From: Campylobacter hominis ATCC BAA-381
GTDB lineage: Bacteria > Campylobacterota > Campylobacteria > Campylobacterales > Campylobacteraceae
Length of the DNA stretch: 64,000 nucleotides
Assembly: GCF_000017585.1 (NCBI RefSeq)
Contig: NC_009714.1
Coordinates: forward strand, 248,001-312,000
Direction: 5' to 3'
Shown: piece after piece, positions 8,771-18,821 of the stretch
Numbering within the stretch: position 1 is the first letter of the stretch
Layout: each line of letters begins with the position of its first letter
The notes under the pieces: model-generated
What the model was told of the DNA's origin: nothing
The model's database searches: none
Seen by the model: only the letters and a program-made list of their open reading frames with translations
Translations under genes and position numbers: made by a program

Positions 8771-9669
8771 TGTGGGGATTTACAAAACTTTATAAATTTT
8801 TATATACTTTTACTCCTGATATCGAACAATACAGCATTGATGAATTTTTCTTGGATTTAAGCGGAATCAATGTGAAAAACGGACATTTGAAATTTGCCGA
8901 ATTTCTGCAAAATGAAATTTTAAAAATATTTAATCTTCCTGTCAGTATCGGTATTAGCGATGCTAAATATATAGCAAAACTTGCTACCGATTTGGCAAAA
9001 CCGTTCGGCATAAAAATGATAAATAGCGATGAACTTGATTCCACATTAAAAAATGTAGATATCGTTAAATTTCCTGGAGTTGGAAAAAGTATGTTGAAGC
9101 GTTTGAATAAGCTTGGAATTTTTACTTTAGGAGATGTAAAAAAGGTAAAATTTATTTTTGAAAAATTCGGAAAAAATGGAATCAAACTTTACGAAAACAT
9201 TACAGGAACCGGCGATAATTTACTTCAAATTAATAAAAAAAGAAAAAGTTTTTCTCACAGCAGAACTTTTAAAGCCGTTTTTGATAGAAATGAGATTAAA
9301 AGGCGAATTTTGATACTTTGCAGATATATTTGTTTCGATGTTTATAAATTCGGACAAAATCCAACTAATTATGAACTTAAAATAAGATATTCAGATCGAA
9401 TTACCTTAAGCGGATCAATAACTTATAGAAATAAATTTTATGAAAATGTTTTGCATGAAATTATGAACGATCTTTTTATAAAGTGTGATAAGTTTGAGAC
9501 CAAATCTATAATTTATATAAGTGTATGTGTTGGCGAATTTACAAATAGAGCTGAACAAAATCTTTTTAGCGAAATGAAACAAAACAACACTGAAATCGAT
9601 AAAGCGGTGCATAAAATTCGTGAAAAATATGGAATCGATTCGTTGCTTTTTGCAAAAGAGATAAAATGA
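8770..9669 (+). pseudogene. Y-family DNA polymerase (UmuC/DinB type), 5'-truncated
   Basis: 299 residues, but similarity to Y-family polymerases starts only at the segment KFLYTFTPDIEQYSIDEFFL, which in intact proteins lies about 90 residues from the start. The catalytic S-I-D-E is present, as is a helix-hairpin-helix (VDIVKFPGVGKSMLKRLNKL) and the little-finger domain to the end. The first palm strand with the first metal-binding Asp is missing. The frame upstream closes at a TAA at 8746 inside the phage-end repeats, so the only start is a TTG. I infer that the prophage inserted into this gene and cut it; the other half should lie beyond the left end of the phage. Confidence 0.75.
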
Positions 9670-10547
9670 TAAATACTGTAATTTTTTAGAATTCCATTTA
9701 AAAAAATATTTTGCGCCAAGCTTTAATTTATAAAGATATATCCGGAAGAATAACCAATAGAACAAGGATTTTAAATTTAGAGATAACTGTATATTAAAAT
9801 ATATGGCCGTGCAACTTTTTTTATAATAAAATATCAGATGAAAGATCGTAACATAGCGCGTCCTGTCTTTGTAAAAGCGTTGCAGAATATTCATAAAAAA
9901 ACGCTTGAAAAAGAATTTATTTAATAAAATCTTTGAAATAGTTAAAAATATTTTATCGGCGCAGCAGTTACATCTGTTGCTGTCGGCGTGATATCCTGAA
10001 TTGGCGGCATCACTATAGCGTTATTTGCGCAGGTTTCATTTTGACAATATACCAAAATCGGATCGCCTGCGTGGCTTAATTTTTTAAAACTTATTAAAAA
10101 GTTACGGTATGATTGCAAATTTAGTGACCATGTTACTAGTTTTATGTTTTGTATCGGTTTCTTTTGATATTTCGGCTTTAATTATTGATGTTTCTGCCGA
10201 TTATGTAATTGATTTAATCTATTTTAAAATTTCAACTGATTTTTAAATAAAAAAATCAATGCGAATAAAAAATATTTCAACAATACGGCATATAAAAAAC
10301 GAAAATATTGATTAAGTTATAAAAGTCGCACAAAATAAAGTTACAAAGAGAATAATAAATAATTTGGTGAAATTTCAATAAATTTTTTTATTAAAAACAT
10401 TTCAGTTTGTGTAAGATTTTGAATCAAAATATTTAAGTTTGTAATTTTAAATTTTAAAAATACAGTTGAATATTTTTAAAAATAAATTTTTGTATTTTTG
10501 TGTGGAATTTTAAAAATTTCATTAAAATTCCACTCTTTAAATTTTTG
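9670..10547. other. Gene-poor stretch with decayed coding remnants
   Basis: 878 bp without an intact gene. Very AT-rich, with no RNA gene or terminator that I can support. The only coding-like signal is an 80-codon open stretch on the minus strand (9942-10181), listed separately. The part from 10200 to 10547 shows nothing beyond A/T runs. Confidence 0.6.
9942..10181 (-). pseudogene. Remnant of an unidentified protein (C-terminal end)
   Basis: An 80-codon frame without a start codon, bounded upstream by TAA (complement of 10182-10184) and ending at TAA (complement of 9942-9944). The predicted chain has natural composition, including KKLSHAGDPILVYCQNETC followed by a Pro/Thr/Ala-rich tail ending in IKYF. 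Codon choice looks Campylobacter-like. I read it as the 3' end of a decayed gene. I do not recognise the family. Confidence 0.4.
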
Positions 10548-11066
10548 TTATTTATAGTTTTTGATAGCTTTTTCCAGAATTTCTTCGGCTTTTTTCGCAT
10601 CTGCGAAATCTTTTACTTTTACCCATTTTCCAGGTTCAAGTGTTTTGTAAGTTTCAAAGAAATTTTTGATTTTATTCAGAGTCGCTTTTGGTAAATCATC
10701 AATTGACTTTATGTTGTCGTATCTTGGATCTATTTTGCTGACAGGCACAGCTAGAAGTTTTTCGTCCATTCCAGCTTCATCTTCCATAACCAAAACACCG
10801 ATAAGCCTGCATGCTATAACACTTCCTGCTTGGAGAGGATATTCATTTAGCACAAGTATATCAGCAGGATCGCCGTCAGCTGCCAATGTACTCGGCACAA
10901 AACCGTAATTCGCAGGATAAAACATCGCAGAATATAGCACGCGATCAACTACTACAGCGCCGCTATCTTTGTCAAGCTCATATTTGATATTTGAACCGTA
11001 AGGAATTTCAATTACGGCATTAACTTTTTTTGGATTTTCACCTGATTTTATTTTTTTTACATCCAT
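10548..11066 (-). CDS. ppa: Inorganic pyrophosphatase
   Basis: 172 residues, usual length for the family I (PpaA) enzyme. It hydrolyses PPi to two phosphates in the cytoplasm, pulling biosynthetic reactions forward. Visible motifs: [19 protein letters not shown] near the N-terminus (E and K of the active site), [11 protein letters not shown], and the metal-binding signature DGDPADILV at about residues 66-74. ATG start with an AAAGGA ribosome site. Same strand and order ppa-adk-aspS as in C. jejuni. A strong hairpin separates it from adk. Confidence 0.97.
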   Translation of the reverse strand: MDVKKIKSGENPKKVNAVIEIPYGSNIKYELDKDSGAVVVDRVLYSAMFYPANYGFVPSTLAADGDPADILVLNEYPLQAGSVIACRLIGVLVMEDEAGMDEKLLAVPVSKIDPRYDNIKSIDDLPKATLNKIKNFFETYKTLEPGKWVKVKDFADAKKAEEILEKAIKNYK

Positions 11067-11210
11067 TTTTTATCCTTTCATATTTTAAAGAATGTTTTAA
11101 TTTATAAAATTTAGCCATATTCCGGCTGTATTTTATATCGTCGTTAAAATTTACGTAAATTTTGTCTATTAAAAAACTTTTTAATAATTATTTCACGTAA
11201 AATTTGATTT

Positions 11211-11241
11211 TGTTTTGCGAAATTTTATATTTCGCAAAACA
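11211..11241 (-). terminator. Perfect 13-bp hairpin between adk and ppa
   Basis: TGTTTTGCGAAAT and ATTTCGCAAAACA form a perfect 13-bp stem around a 5-nt loop (11224-11228). A weaker imperfect stem GGTTGCAA...TTGCAGCC lies at 11261-11290, nearer the end of adk. Both lie downstream of adk on the minus strand. Neither is followed by a clear U tract, so the role as terminator or processing site is uncertain. Confidence 0.45.
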
Positions 11242-11300
11242 CCTTTAAATTATTTATCGCGGTTGCAACACTGATTTTTATATTGCAGCCAGGTTAAAGA

Positions 11301-11879
11301 TTATCCTTGAACTATTTTTTTAACTATGATTGCGTTGATGTCGGTAACTATTTCTTCTATCGTTCGCTCACCGTTTATACTATGAAAAATGCCTTTTTCG
11401 TTGTAAAATTTGCGAATTTCTTCAATCGGTTCAACGAAAACTTTCATTCTGTTATAAAAAACTTCTTCGTTGTCATCAGCTCCTCTTGCACGACCTAAAA
11501 CGCGCTCTTTTGCGACTTCTTCGCTTACATTTACTTCTATAACAGCGCTTAAGTTTATATCATATTCATTTGCTAAAACTTTATCAAGTTCGGTCATTTG
11601 TTCTACGCTTCTTGGATAGCCGTCAATTATGATAAAATCTTTTTCGCAAGCGTGAATTGCAGATGTTATCGTGTTTATAACAATTTCAAGCGGTACTAAA
11701 TTTCCGCCTGAAATGATTTTGTCTATTTTTTTGCCAAGTTCGCTGTCTTTTGCGACTTCGGCTCTTAATAGATCACCGGTTGAATAGTGCGCCACGCTTT
11801 GATTCATTTGCGCGATACATCCGGCATCTGTAGTTTTACCGCTACCAGGAGCTCCTATAATTAAAAATAAATTTTTCAT
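11301..11879 (-). CDS. adk: Adenylate kinase
   Basis: 192 residues, short-lid form typical of Campylobacter. Catalyses ATP + AMP = 2 ADP. P-loop GAPGSGKTT at residues 8-16, AMP-site motifs [10 protein letters not shown] and [10 protein letters not shown], and the lid region [16 protein letters not shown]. The start overlaps the aspS stop by 4 nt (ATGA), so it is translated with aspS from one transcript. Confidence 0.96.
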   Translation of the reverse strand: MKNLFLIIGAPGSGKTTDAGCIAQMNQSVAHYSTGDLLRAEVAKDSELGKKIDKIISGGNLVPLEIVINTITSAIHACEKDFIIIDGYPRSVEQMTELDKVLANEYDINLSAVIEVNVSEEVAKERVLGRARGADDNEEVFYNRMKVFVEPIEEIRKFYNEKGIFHSINGERTIEEIVTDINAIIVKKIVQG

Positions 11880-13630
11880 TTTTGTTCCTTTTTGTTTATT
11901 TTCAGTCCAAGTTCTCTAAGCTGTTCGTTTGAAATTCCGCTTGGAGCTTTTGTAAGTAAACATTGGGCGCGTTGAGTTTTTGGAAATGCGATAACATCTC
12001 TTATCGAGCTTGATCTGGTAACTAGCATCATAAGTCTGTCAAAACCTATCGCAATGCCTCCGTGTGGTGGCGCTCCGAAACTTAACGCATCAAGCAGGAA
12101 GCCGAATTTTTCTCTTTGTTCTGCAGGCTCTATTTTCAGTAATTTAAAGACTTTTTCTTGAATGTCTTCTTTGTGAATTCTTATACTTCCGCCGCCAAGT
12201 TCGATACCGTTTAAAACGACATCATAAGCAATGGAAGTGATTTCTTCGATATCCGGTTCATCGACATTGTTCGGCATTGTGAAAGGGTGGTGCATAGCGG
12301 AATATGTGCCGTCTTCGTTTTGCTCAAACATAGGAAAATCAACAACCCATAAAAACTCAAGCGCATCAGGATTTATCAATTCCAGCTCATTTGCAAGGAA
12401 AATTCTAAATCTTCCCATATAATCAAGAACGATTTTTTTCTTTCCCGCACCGAAAAATACGACATCGCCGACTTTTAATTCGCACCTTTTTACTAATTCA
12501 TCTATTTCGCTTTTTTCGAAAAATTTTACCAAAGGTCCTTTTAAACCTTCTTCTTTAACTTGTATGAAAGCGAGTCCTTGAGCGCCGAATTTGCGAACAT
12601 ACTCTTCAAATCTTTGCATTTGACGTTTGCTGAATTTAAGATCTCCGCCTTCCACTTTTATGGCTTTTACGCGATTTTTCTTTTTGTCTTTTGCGATATT
12701 TGCAAAAATTTCATTGCTTGATTTTTCAAAAATATCCGCAACGTCAATAAATTTCATGCCAAAGCGCAAATCAGGTTTGTCGCTTCCGTAATTTTCCATC
12801 GCGTCTTTATATTGCATTACACGAAACGGTGTTTTTATATCTTTTCCGCAAGATTTAAAAATATCTTTTAATACGGCTTCTCCTACTTTCATAACGTCTT
12901 TTTGATCGCAAAAACTCATTTCTATATCAATTTGAGTAAATTCCGGTTGGCGATCTGCCCTTAAATCTTCGTCTCTAAAACATCTTGCAATTTGAAAGTA
13001 TTTATCAAAGCACGAACACATTAAAAGTTGTTTGAAAAGTTGCGGACTTTGAGGAAGCGCATAAAATTGACCGTTATAAACTCTGCTAGGCACCAAATAA
13101 TCTCTTGCGCCTTCAGGCGTAGCGCGCGTTAAAATAGGAGTTTCAACTTCAACAAAACCAAGTCTGTCAAGCGCATTTCTTGCAGCAATCGCAGCTTTTG
13201 ATCTAGTAAAAAATTTATTGAAATTTTCATTTGTTCTAAGATCCAAAAATCTGTATTTCAGTCTTGTTTCTTCGCTTACATTTTTGTCACCTATGACAAA
13301 AGGAAGCGGCTTGCTCGGATTTTCTACAATCAAATTTTCAACCACAACTTCAATTTCACCTGTTTTGAGTTTCGGATTTATTAAATCTTTGCCTCTTGCT
13401 CTAATTTTTCCATGAGCCCTCAAAACAAATTCGTCTCTTACCGAATTGGCTATCGTATAAGCTTCTTGACTATGTTTCGGATCGCAAACAAGCTGAATAA
13501 GCCCGCTTCTATCTCGCAAATCGATGAAAATAACTCCGCCGTGATCTCTGTAAGAATTGACCCAGCCGCAAACATCAACTATCTTGCCTATATCGCCGCT
13601 ATCAAGCTCTGTGCAATAATTACTTCGCAA
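11876..13630 (-). CDS. aspS: Aspartyl-tRNA synthetase
   Basis: 584 residues, bacterial-type AspRS. N-terminal OB-fold anticodon-binding domain ([20 protein letters not shown]), class II motif 2 [14 protein letters not shown] with TQIDIEMSF, a GAD insertion domain in the middle (residues ~270-400) and motif 3 [12 protein letters not shown] at the C-terminus. In epsilonproteobacteria this enzyme is generally non-discriminating and works with GatCAB to make Asn-tRNA; whether that holds here cannot be seen. Divergent from nadK, with adk coupled downstream. Confidence 0.97.
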   Translation of the reverse strand: MRSNYCTELDSGDIGKIVDVCGWVNSYRDHGGVIFIDLRDRSGLIQLVCDPKHSQEAYTIANSVRDEFVLRAHGKIRARGKDLINPKLKTGEIEVVVENLIVENPSKPLPFVIGDKNVSEETRLKYRFLDLRTNENFNKFFTRSKAAIAARNALDRLGFVEVETPILTRATPEGARDYLVPSRVYNGQFYALPQSPQLFKQLLMCSCFDKYFQIARCFRDEDLRADRQPEFTQIDIEMSFCDQKDVMKVGEAVLKDIFKSCGKDIKTPFRVMQYKDAMENYGSDKPDLRFGMKFIDVADIFEKSSNEIFANIAKDKKKNRVKAIKVEGGDLKFSKRQMQRFEEYVRKFGAQGLAFIQVKEEGLKGPLVKFFEKSEIDELVKRCELKVGDVVFFGAGKKKIVLDYMGRFRIFLANELELINPDALEFLWVVDFPMFEQNEDGTYSAMHHPFTMPNNVDEPDIEEITSIAYDVVLNGIELGGGSIRIHKEDIQEKVFKLLKIEPAEQREKFGFLLDALSFGAPPHGGIAIGFDRLMMLVTRSSSIRDVIAFPKTQRAQCLLTKAPSGISNEQLRELGLKINKKEQK

Positions 13631-13702
13631 AATTTCTCCTAATATAAATTTAAAAAACTACATTATAGTTAAATTTTGCTTAGAGCGTTTTAAAATTTTA
13701 AA

Positions 13703-13716
13703 TTTTTTGTTATAAT
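13703..13716 (+). promoter_or_regulatory. Campylobacter-type sigma70 promoter for the nadK-recN unit
   Basis: A T-run, TG extension and perfect -10 box are contiguous: TTTTTTGTTATAAT, with TATAAT at 13711-13716. This matches the known Campylobacter promoter layout (T-rich upstream, TGN-TATAAT, no real -35). Transcription would start near 13723, just before the small ORF at 13741. Confidence 0.7.
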
Positions 13717-13740
13717 GCCAAGCGATTTAAAGGATAAAAT

Positions 13741-13791
13741 ATGGCTTTTTGCGTTACTGCAAGTGTTATTTTAAACGATAATTTTAATTAA
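13741..13791 (+). CDS. Candidate 16-residue leader peptide upstream of nadK
   Basis: ATG 13741 to TAA 13789-13791 encodes MAFCVTASVILNDNFN. An AAAGGA ribosome site lies at 13729-13734, 6 nt before the ATG, and a textbook promoter lies just upstream. Signals are better than those of nadK itself. It could be a regulatory leader, a small protein, or the stump of a lost gene. No function is assigned. Confidence 0.45.
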   Translation: MAFCVTASVILNDNFN

Positions 13792-13844
13792 AAAACAGCA
13801 TGAAATTATATAAAATTTAATAAATACGGTATTTGGAAAATTTA

Positions 13845-14708
13845 ATGCAAAATTTTAAACTTCACGAGAATGTGAAATCAATCGGATTAATAGCTAAAAA
13901 AAGTGCTGAAATAGGTGCTTTGATAGATAAAATAACTAAAATTTTAAAAGCAAAAAATATTGAAATTTTAATAGAAAAAAACTCGGCAGATTTTTTTGGA
14001 AAAGCAGGTTTTGGCCTAAATGAAATTTTAAAAAAAACTGAAATTTTAATCAGTCTTGGAGGCGACGGAACATTAATTTCAATTGCCGGAAAAGTTGCCA
14101 ATCAAAATGCTTTTATAATCGGTATTCACGCAGGAACTTTAGGATTTTTAACGGATATTCTGCCTGATGATTTTGAAAAGTTTTTAGATGAATTTCTGCG
14201 TGGTGAATATGAAATAGAGCGCCCTTTTATGCTTGAAGTTCTGTTTGAAAAAAACAGCGGTGAAATAGTGCGAAAACTTGCATTTAACGATGTTGTGCTA
14301 AATAGAAACAATATCGCAAGTATGGCTAAAATAGACGCCTATTTAAATCGCAAATATTTTAATACATATTTTGGAGACGGTGTGATAATAAGCTCCGCTG
14401 TTGGATCCACAGCTTACAATATGAGCGCAAACGGACCGATAATTTATCCTTTAAGTGATGTTTTCTGTATAACGCCCATTTGCTCGCACAGTCTTACACA
14501 ACGCCCGCTAATCGTGCCGAAAGAGTATTTTGTAAATTTTAAAACAAAAAGTGATGTTAGCGCTATCGTCGACGGACAGGATATTTTCAATATGAATGAG
14601 TTTAAAAATATCGGCGTACGCGTCAATAAAGCGCGCTCATCTTTGATTAGACGCGTAAATCACGATTATTTCGGTATTTTAAGAGAAAAATTAAGTTGGG
14701 GAAAATAA
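13845..14708 (+). CDS. nadK: NAD kinase
   Basis: 287 residues from ATG 13845; a TTG 12 nt upstream is possible but the ATG is better placed behind TTGGAAA. Phosphorylates NAD to NADP. The nucleotide-binding GGDGTLIS motif is at about residue 70 and the conserved STAYNMSANGPIIYP follows later. Ends 4 nt before recN, so co-transcribed. Same neighbour order as C. jejuni Cj0641-Cj0642. Confidence 0.95.
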   Translation: MQNFKLHENVKSIGLIAKKSAEIGALIDKITKILKAKNIEILIEKNSADFFGKAGFGLNEILKKTEILISLGGDGTLISIAGKVANQNAFIIGIHAGTLGFLTDILPDDFEKFLDEFLRGEYEIERPFMLEVLFEKNSGEIVRKLAFNDVVLNRNNIASMAKIDAYLNRKYFNTYFGDGVIISSAVGSTAYNMSANGPIIYPLSDVFCITPICSHSLTQRPLIVPKEYFVNFKTKSDVSAIVDGQDIFNMNEFKNIGVRVNKARSSLIRRVNHDYFGILREKLSWGK

Positions 14709-14712
14709 AATA

Positions 14713-16233
14713 ATGTTAGAGAAAATTTTAATAAAAGATGCGCTCAGTTTTGAAAAAACGGATTTAAAATTTTCACGCGGATTAAATGTTTTTACAGGAG
14801 TCAGCGGTGCCGGAAAATCGGTGCTTATAAATGCTGTTTTGGCTTTATTCGGACTTAGTCAAAGCGATGCAAGCCTGATAGAAGGCGACATAAAAGCAAA
14901 ATTTTCTTTGGATGAGTTTGGAATTTTAAATGAAAATCCAAATAATTTTCGCGTTTTGAAAGACAAAAGCACAAGATATTTTATAAATTCTCAAATGATT
15001 TCGCGCCAAAATTTACTTACACTTACGCAAAATTTCGTAAAATTTCTCGGTGCAAAAAATACCGATGAGATAAGTAGTGAAAATTTAATATTTTTACTTG
15101 ATTTTCTGATTTCTAAAAGCGAGCCTGAATTTGATAAAATTTTAGCCGATTTCAGAGCTGAATTTAAAGAATTCACAGAAGTAAAAAAAGAGCTTGAAAA
15201 AATAGAAAATGAAGAAAACAGAATAGAAGAACTCAAAGAATTTGCAAAATTCGAAATTGATAAAATATCACAAATTTCTCCAAAAGCAGGCGAATTTGAC
15301 GAGCTTATGCAAATCAAAAAAAAGCTAAGCAAAAAAGATAAAATAAATGAGCTTTGGGAAAGAGCCGGACAAATTTTCGAATTTGAAAGTTCGGTTACGG
15401 AAGCACTTAGAATAAGCGGACTTGAAAGCTCTTTTTTTGAAGATGCGATGAATGAATTAAGGGCGCAAAAGGAAAGTTTGAATCTTGAAGAGCTTGAAGG
15501 ACTTGATATCGAAAAAATTTTAGATAGAATTGAAGCATTAAGCTCACTGAATCGCCGTTATGGAAGTATTGAAGAAGCGCTTGAAATTTTGGAAAAAAGA
15601 AAAAAAGAGCTTGCGCATTACGAGCAAATAAGTTTTGAGAAAGCCGAGCTTGAGAAAAAATTTGAAATTCTACAAAATGAAATTTCAAATTTTTTACAAA
15701 AAATCAGCGAAAAGCGCAAAAAATATGCCCGAAATTTGCAAAATTTGATAAACAAATATTTAAAAGAGCTTTATATGGACGAAATTTCACTTGAATTTTT
15801 AAAATGTGAAATTTCACAAAACGGAAATGATGAAATTTCCGTAAAAATGGGCGCGACGGATTTTAAAAATTTCAGTTCCGGCGAGACAAATCGTCTTCGT
15901 TTGGCTTTTATAGCTACAAATATTGAAATCACAAATAAAGGTGCAGGAATTTTAATACTTGATGAAATTGATTCGAATTTAAGTGGAAAAGAGTCGATGA
16001 GCATAGCTGATGTGCTTGTTAAAATTTCAAAATTTTATCAAATTTTTGCAATTTCCCACCAACCACAACTCAGCTCGAAAGCAGATTGCCATTTTTTGGT
16101 AAGCAAAATTGACGGTAAATCAAGTGTCAAAATTTTAAATGAGAATGAAAAAATAACCGAACTTGCAAGAATGATAAGCGGTGAAAATATCACAAAAGAA
16201 GCGCTTGAGTTTGCCAAAAAATTACTTGTTTAG
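14713..16233 (+). CDS. recN: DNA repair protein RecN
   Basis: 506 residues, SMC-like ATPase acting in double-strand break repair. Walker A GVSGAGKSVLINAVLA near residue 35; a long central coiled coil (residues ~150-370, rich in Glu/Lys); ABC signature FSSGETNRLRLAF and Walker B GILILDEIDSNLSG near the C-terminus, followed by the H-loop ISHQPQLSS. Shorter than E. coli RecN (553), mainly in the coiled coil, as usual in epsilonproteobacteria. Confidence 0.95.
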   Translation: MLEKILIKDALSFEKTDLKFSRGLNVFTGVSGAGKSVLINAVLALFGLSQSDASLIEGDIKAKFSLDEFGILNENPNNFRVLKDKSTRYFINSQMISRQNLLTLTQNFVKFLGAKNTDEISSENLIFLLDFLISKSEPEFDKILADFRAEFKEFTEVKKELEKIENEENRIEELKEFAKFEIDKISQISPKAGEFDELMQIKKKLSKKDKINELWERAGQIFEFESSVTEALRISGLESSFFEDAMNELRAQKESLNLEELEGLDIEKILDRIEALSSLNRRYGSIEEALEILEKRKKELAHYEQISFEKAELEKKFEILQNEISNFLQKISEKRKKYARNLQNLINKYLKELYMDEISLEFLKCEISQNGNDEISVKMGATDFKNFSSGETNRLRLAFIATNIEITNKGAGILILDEIDSNLSGKESMSIADVLVKISKFYQIFAISHQPQLSSKADCHFLVSKIDGKSSVKILNENEKITELARMISGENITKEALEFAKKLLV

Positions 16234-16317
16234 TCACATTTTTATAATTTTTCATTTGTTTTTGATTATCTTTTTTTAAGTAATATCTTTAAGTTTATTT
16301 TTAAGGAAGCTGAAATT

Positions 16318-17088
16318 ATGATAATTGATACGCATACGCATTTGGATGATGACGTTTTTGACGACGATTTTGACGATGTCTTAGCACATATGCATTCAAA
16401 TGGTATAGAAAAAGCGATAATCCCTGGAGCAGATCCGAAACAACTTAAAAAAGCCTGTAAAATCGCACATAGTCATGAAAATATATTTTTTGCAGCAGGC
16501 GTCCATCCTTATGATATATCTAATTTCGATTTAAATTTTTTACGCGAGTTCGCTAAAGATCCGAAATGCGTGGCAATCGGTGAGTGCGGGCTTGATTATT
16601 TTCGTTTAAAAGACGATTTTAACACGGAAGATGAACAAAATGCTAATAAAGCGCTTCAAAAAGAGGTTTTTTCAGCTCAAATAGATTTGGCTAATGAGCT
16701 TAAAAAACCGCTTATCGTGCATGTAAGAGATGCGAATGAAGATAGTTTTGAAATTTTAAAGAAAGCCGAGGTGAGCGGTGTTTTACACTGCTTTAATGCA
16801 AGTAAATTGCTTTTAACTCTAAAAGATCGTTTCTATTTTGGAATCGGCGGCGTTTTGACATTTAAAAATGCTAAAAATTTGGTAAAAATTTTACCAGAAA
16901 TTCCATTGGATAAAATTTTAATAGAAACGGATTCTCCGTATCTTACGCCTGAGCCTTTTAGAGGAACAAGAAACGAGCCTGCTTACACAAAATTTGTAGT
17001 AAAAAAGGTCTCAGAAATTTTAAATATCCCTGAGCGCGAAATTGAACAGATCACAAGCGATAACGCACAGAGATTGTTTAAATTTTAA
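16318..17088 (+). CDS. tatD: TatD family metal-dependent hydrolase (DNase)
   Basis: 256 residues. Metal ligands typical of the family are visible: DTHTHLDDD at the start, AAGVHPYD, IGECGLDYFR, IVHVRDAN, LHCFNAS and the late ETDSPYLTP. TatD-type enzymes are 3'-5' exonucleases or deoxyribonucleases. ATG preceded by AAGGA. Followed after 9 nt by mltD. Confidence 0.94.
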   Translation: MIIDTHTHLDDDVFDDDFDDVLAHMHSNGIEKAIIPGADPKQLKKACKIAHSHENIFFAAGVHPYDISNFDLNFLREFAKDPKCVAIGECGLDYFRLKDDFNTEDEQNANKALQKEVFSAQIDLANELKKPLIVHVRDANEDSFEILKKAEVSGVLHCFNASKLLLTLKDRFYFGIGGVLTFKNAKNLVKILPEIPLDKILIETDSPYLTPEPFRGTRNEPAYTKFVVKKVSEILNIPEREIEQITSDNAQRLFKF

Positions 17089-17097
17089 AGGAGAGAA

Positions 17098-18063
17098 ATG
17101 AAAATTTTAAAAATTTTATTTTTTAGCATCTTTTTTGCAAACTTTTTGATTGCAAACCCGACCATCTCTTACATAAATCATGATAAAATTTTAAGCGATT
17201 TTGATATTGAAAATAACCAGGATAACAAAAAAATGGTTATATCAATATACAAAAGTATAGATAAAAGCGATCGTAATCTTTTTAAAAAAATCGTTTTAAA
17301 CAAATCTTATCACACACAAGTTATCAGACAAAAACTTGATGATTTGGATGCGCCCGAGTTTATGCTTTATCTTGCAATGGTTGAATCGCAACTCTCAAAT
17401 AAAGCTACATCACAAGTAAGAGCCGGAGGAATTTGGCAATTTATGCCAAGCACCGCAAAAAAATACGGTTTAACCGTAAATAGACATATAGACGAAAGAA
17501 GAGACCCGATTGTTTCTACTGATGCTGCTTATGAATATATGAGTTATCTTAAGGATTATTTTGGTAAATGGTATTTGGCGGCTATGGCTTATAATTGCGG
17601 CGAGGCATGTTTAAGTAAATCAATAAAAAGTGTAGGAAGCGACGATTTCGATACTCTTTTAAATTCAAATGCTTTGCCGAATGAGACTAAAAATTTTGTG
17701 AAAAAAATTATAAAATACTCATATATCGCCAAAAACAGTTCAATGATTAAAATTTTAGATAAAGACGGCGATAAAAATAAATTAATCAAAATTCCTGTAA
17801 ATGGCGGTGAAAAGTTGGCAAATATAGCCAAAAAAGCCAATATTCCGATTAGTGCAATGAAAGATATAAATGTGCATATAAGAGGTGTTGCTGCACCGAA
17901 AAACGGAAATTACCATTTTTATATACCGACTGAAAATTATGAAACATACATTGCAAACGGCGGAGTTGAAGCGATAAAAGAAGATAATAAAGCAAAATTA
18001 AATTTTAAAATTTCTAATTTTTTACAAGAAGAGAGTAAAATTCAAACCTCAAGGCTTGAATAA
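17098..18063 (+). CDS. mltD: Membrane-bound lytic murein transglycosylase (MltD type)
   Basis: 321 residues with an N-terminal signal peptide (ILFFSIFFANFLIANP). The SLT domain spans about residues 90-220: catalytic Glu in MLYLAMVESQLSNKATS, then GGIWQFMPSTAKKYGL and AAMAYNCGEACL. It cleaves peptidoglycan glycan strands in the periplasm. The C-terminal ~90 residues (GGEKLANIAKKANIPISAM) resemble a single degenerate LysM-like segment. Neighbour of rlpA, another lytic transglycosylase, as in C. jejuni. Confidence 0.93.
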   Translation: MKILKILFFSIFFANFLIANPTISYINHDKILSDFDIENNQDNKKMVISIYKSIDKSDRNLFKKIVLNKSYHTQVIRQKLDDLDAPEFMLYLAMVESQLSNKATSQVRAGGIWQFMPSTAKKYGLTVNRHIDERRDPIVSTDAAYEYMSYLKDYFGKWYLAAMAYNCGEACLSKSIKSVGSDDFDTLLNSNALPNETKNFVKKIIKYSYIAKNSSMIKILDKDGDKNKLIKIPVNGGEKLANIAKKANIPISAMKDINVHIRGVAAPKNGNYHFYIPTENYETYIANGGVEAIKEDNKAKLNFKISNFLQEESKIQTSRLE

Positions 18064-18082
18064 TTAAAATTTGGAGATAAAA

Positions 18083-18820
18083 TTGCAAAAGAGGTTTTTG
18101 TTTTTTTCTTTCGTTTTTATGATTTTGTTTTACGGTTGTAGTTCAAGAATTCCGCATGCAGGAACTTATGGCACACCAAAAAAATCAACTCCCGCTACTA
18201 TGCGCCCGTATACAGTTAACGGAAAAACATATTATCCTGAAAAAGTAAGCGTAGGTGATACACAAAGAGGAACTGCCAGCTGGTATGGACCGAATTTTCA
18301 TGGTAAAAATACATCAAACGGTGAACAATACAATATGTATGCGATGACGGCAGCTCATAAAACATATCCTATGAACACAATGGTTAGAGTCACCAATTTA
18401 AATACCGGCGACAGCGATGTTGTTAGAATTAACGACCGCGGTCCTTTTGTAAATGGTAGAATTATAGATCTTTCAAAAAAAGCGGCTCAAAGACTTGGCG
18501 TTTTTGCAAGAGGTACTGCACCTGTAAAACTGGAAGTAGTAGGATTTAGCGGACGACAAATCGCAAAAGGAAGTGCAGGTTCTACAGTAATTGGCGGACA
18601 ATTTATGGTTCAAATCGGAGCATTTAGAAATGTAAATGGAGCTAAGCGCTATAAAAACGAGTATAATAATACATCGGGATACGGTACAATTATAAAAGTA
18701 TTCGATCTTGACGGAGAGCCTATTTACCGCGTATTTTTACACGGATTTAAAAGTGAAAGCGAAGCCAGGGATTTTGCTCATGGCGGACCGTTTAGAGGTG
18801 CTTTTATCGTAAGGGAATAA
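18083..18820 (+). CDS. rlpA: Septal ring lytic transglycosylase RlpA
   Basis: 245 residues from a TTG at 18083 with GGAG at 18073-18076; an upstream TTG at 18071 sits in that ribosome site and is less likely. Lipobox LFYGCSS shows a lipoprotein. The RlpA double-psi beta-barrel contains GTASWYGPNFHGKNTSNGE and NDRGPFVNGRIIDLSKKAA. A C-terminal SPOR domain (QFMVQIGAFRNVNGAKRY onwards) binds denuded septal glycan. Ends 1 nt before hisB. Confidence 0.95.
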   Translation: MQKRFLFFSFVFMILFYGCSSRIPHAGTYGTPKKSTPATMRPYTVNGKTYYPEKVSVGDTQRGTASWYGPNFHGKNTSNGEQYNMYAMTAAHKTYPMNTMVRVTNLNTGDSDVVRINDRGPFVNGRIIDLSKKAAQRLGVFARGTAPVKLEVVGFSGRQIAKGSAGSTVIGGQFMVQIGAFRNVNGAKRYKNEYNNTSGYGTIIKVFDLDGEPIYRVFLHGFKSESEARDFAHGGPFRGAFIVRE

Positions 18821-18821
18821 A

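Noticed and set aside
9415..9894. 159-codon minus-strand ORF over the end of the polymerase remnant
   Set aside because: Very Phe/Tyr/Lys-rich, antisense to recognisable polymerase sequence; no ribosome site.
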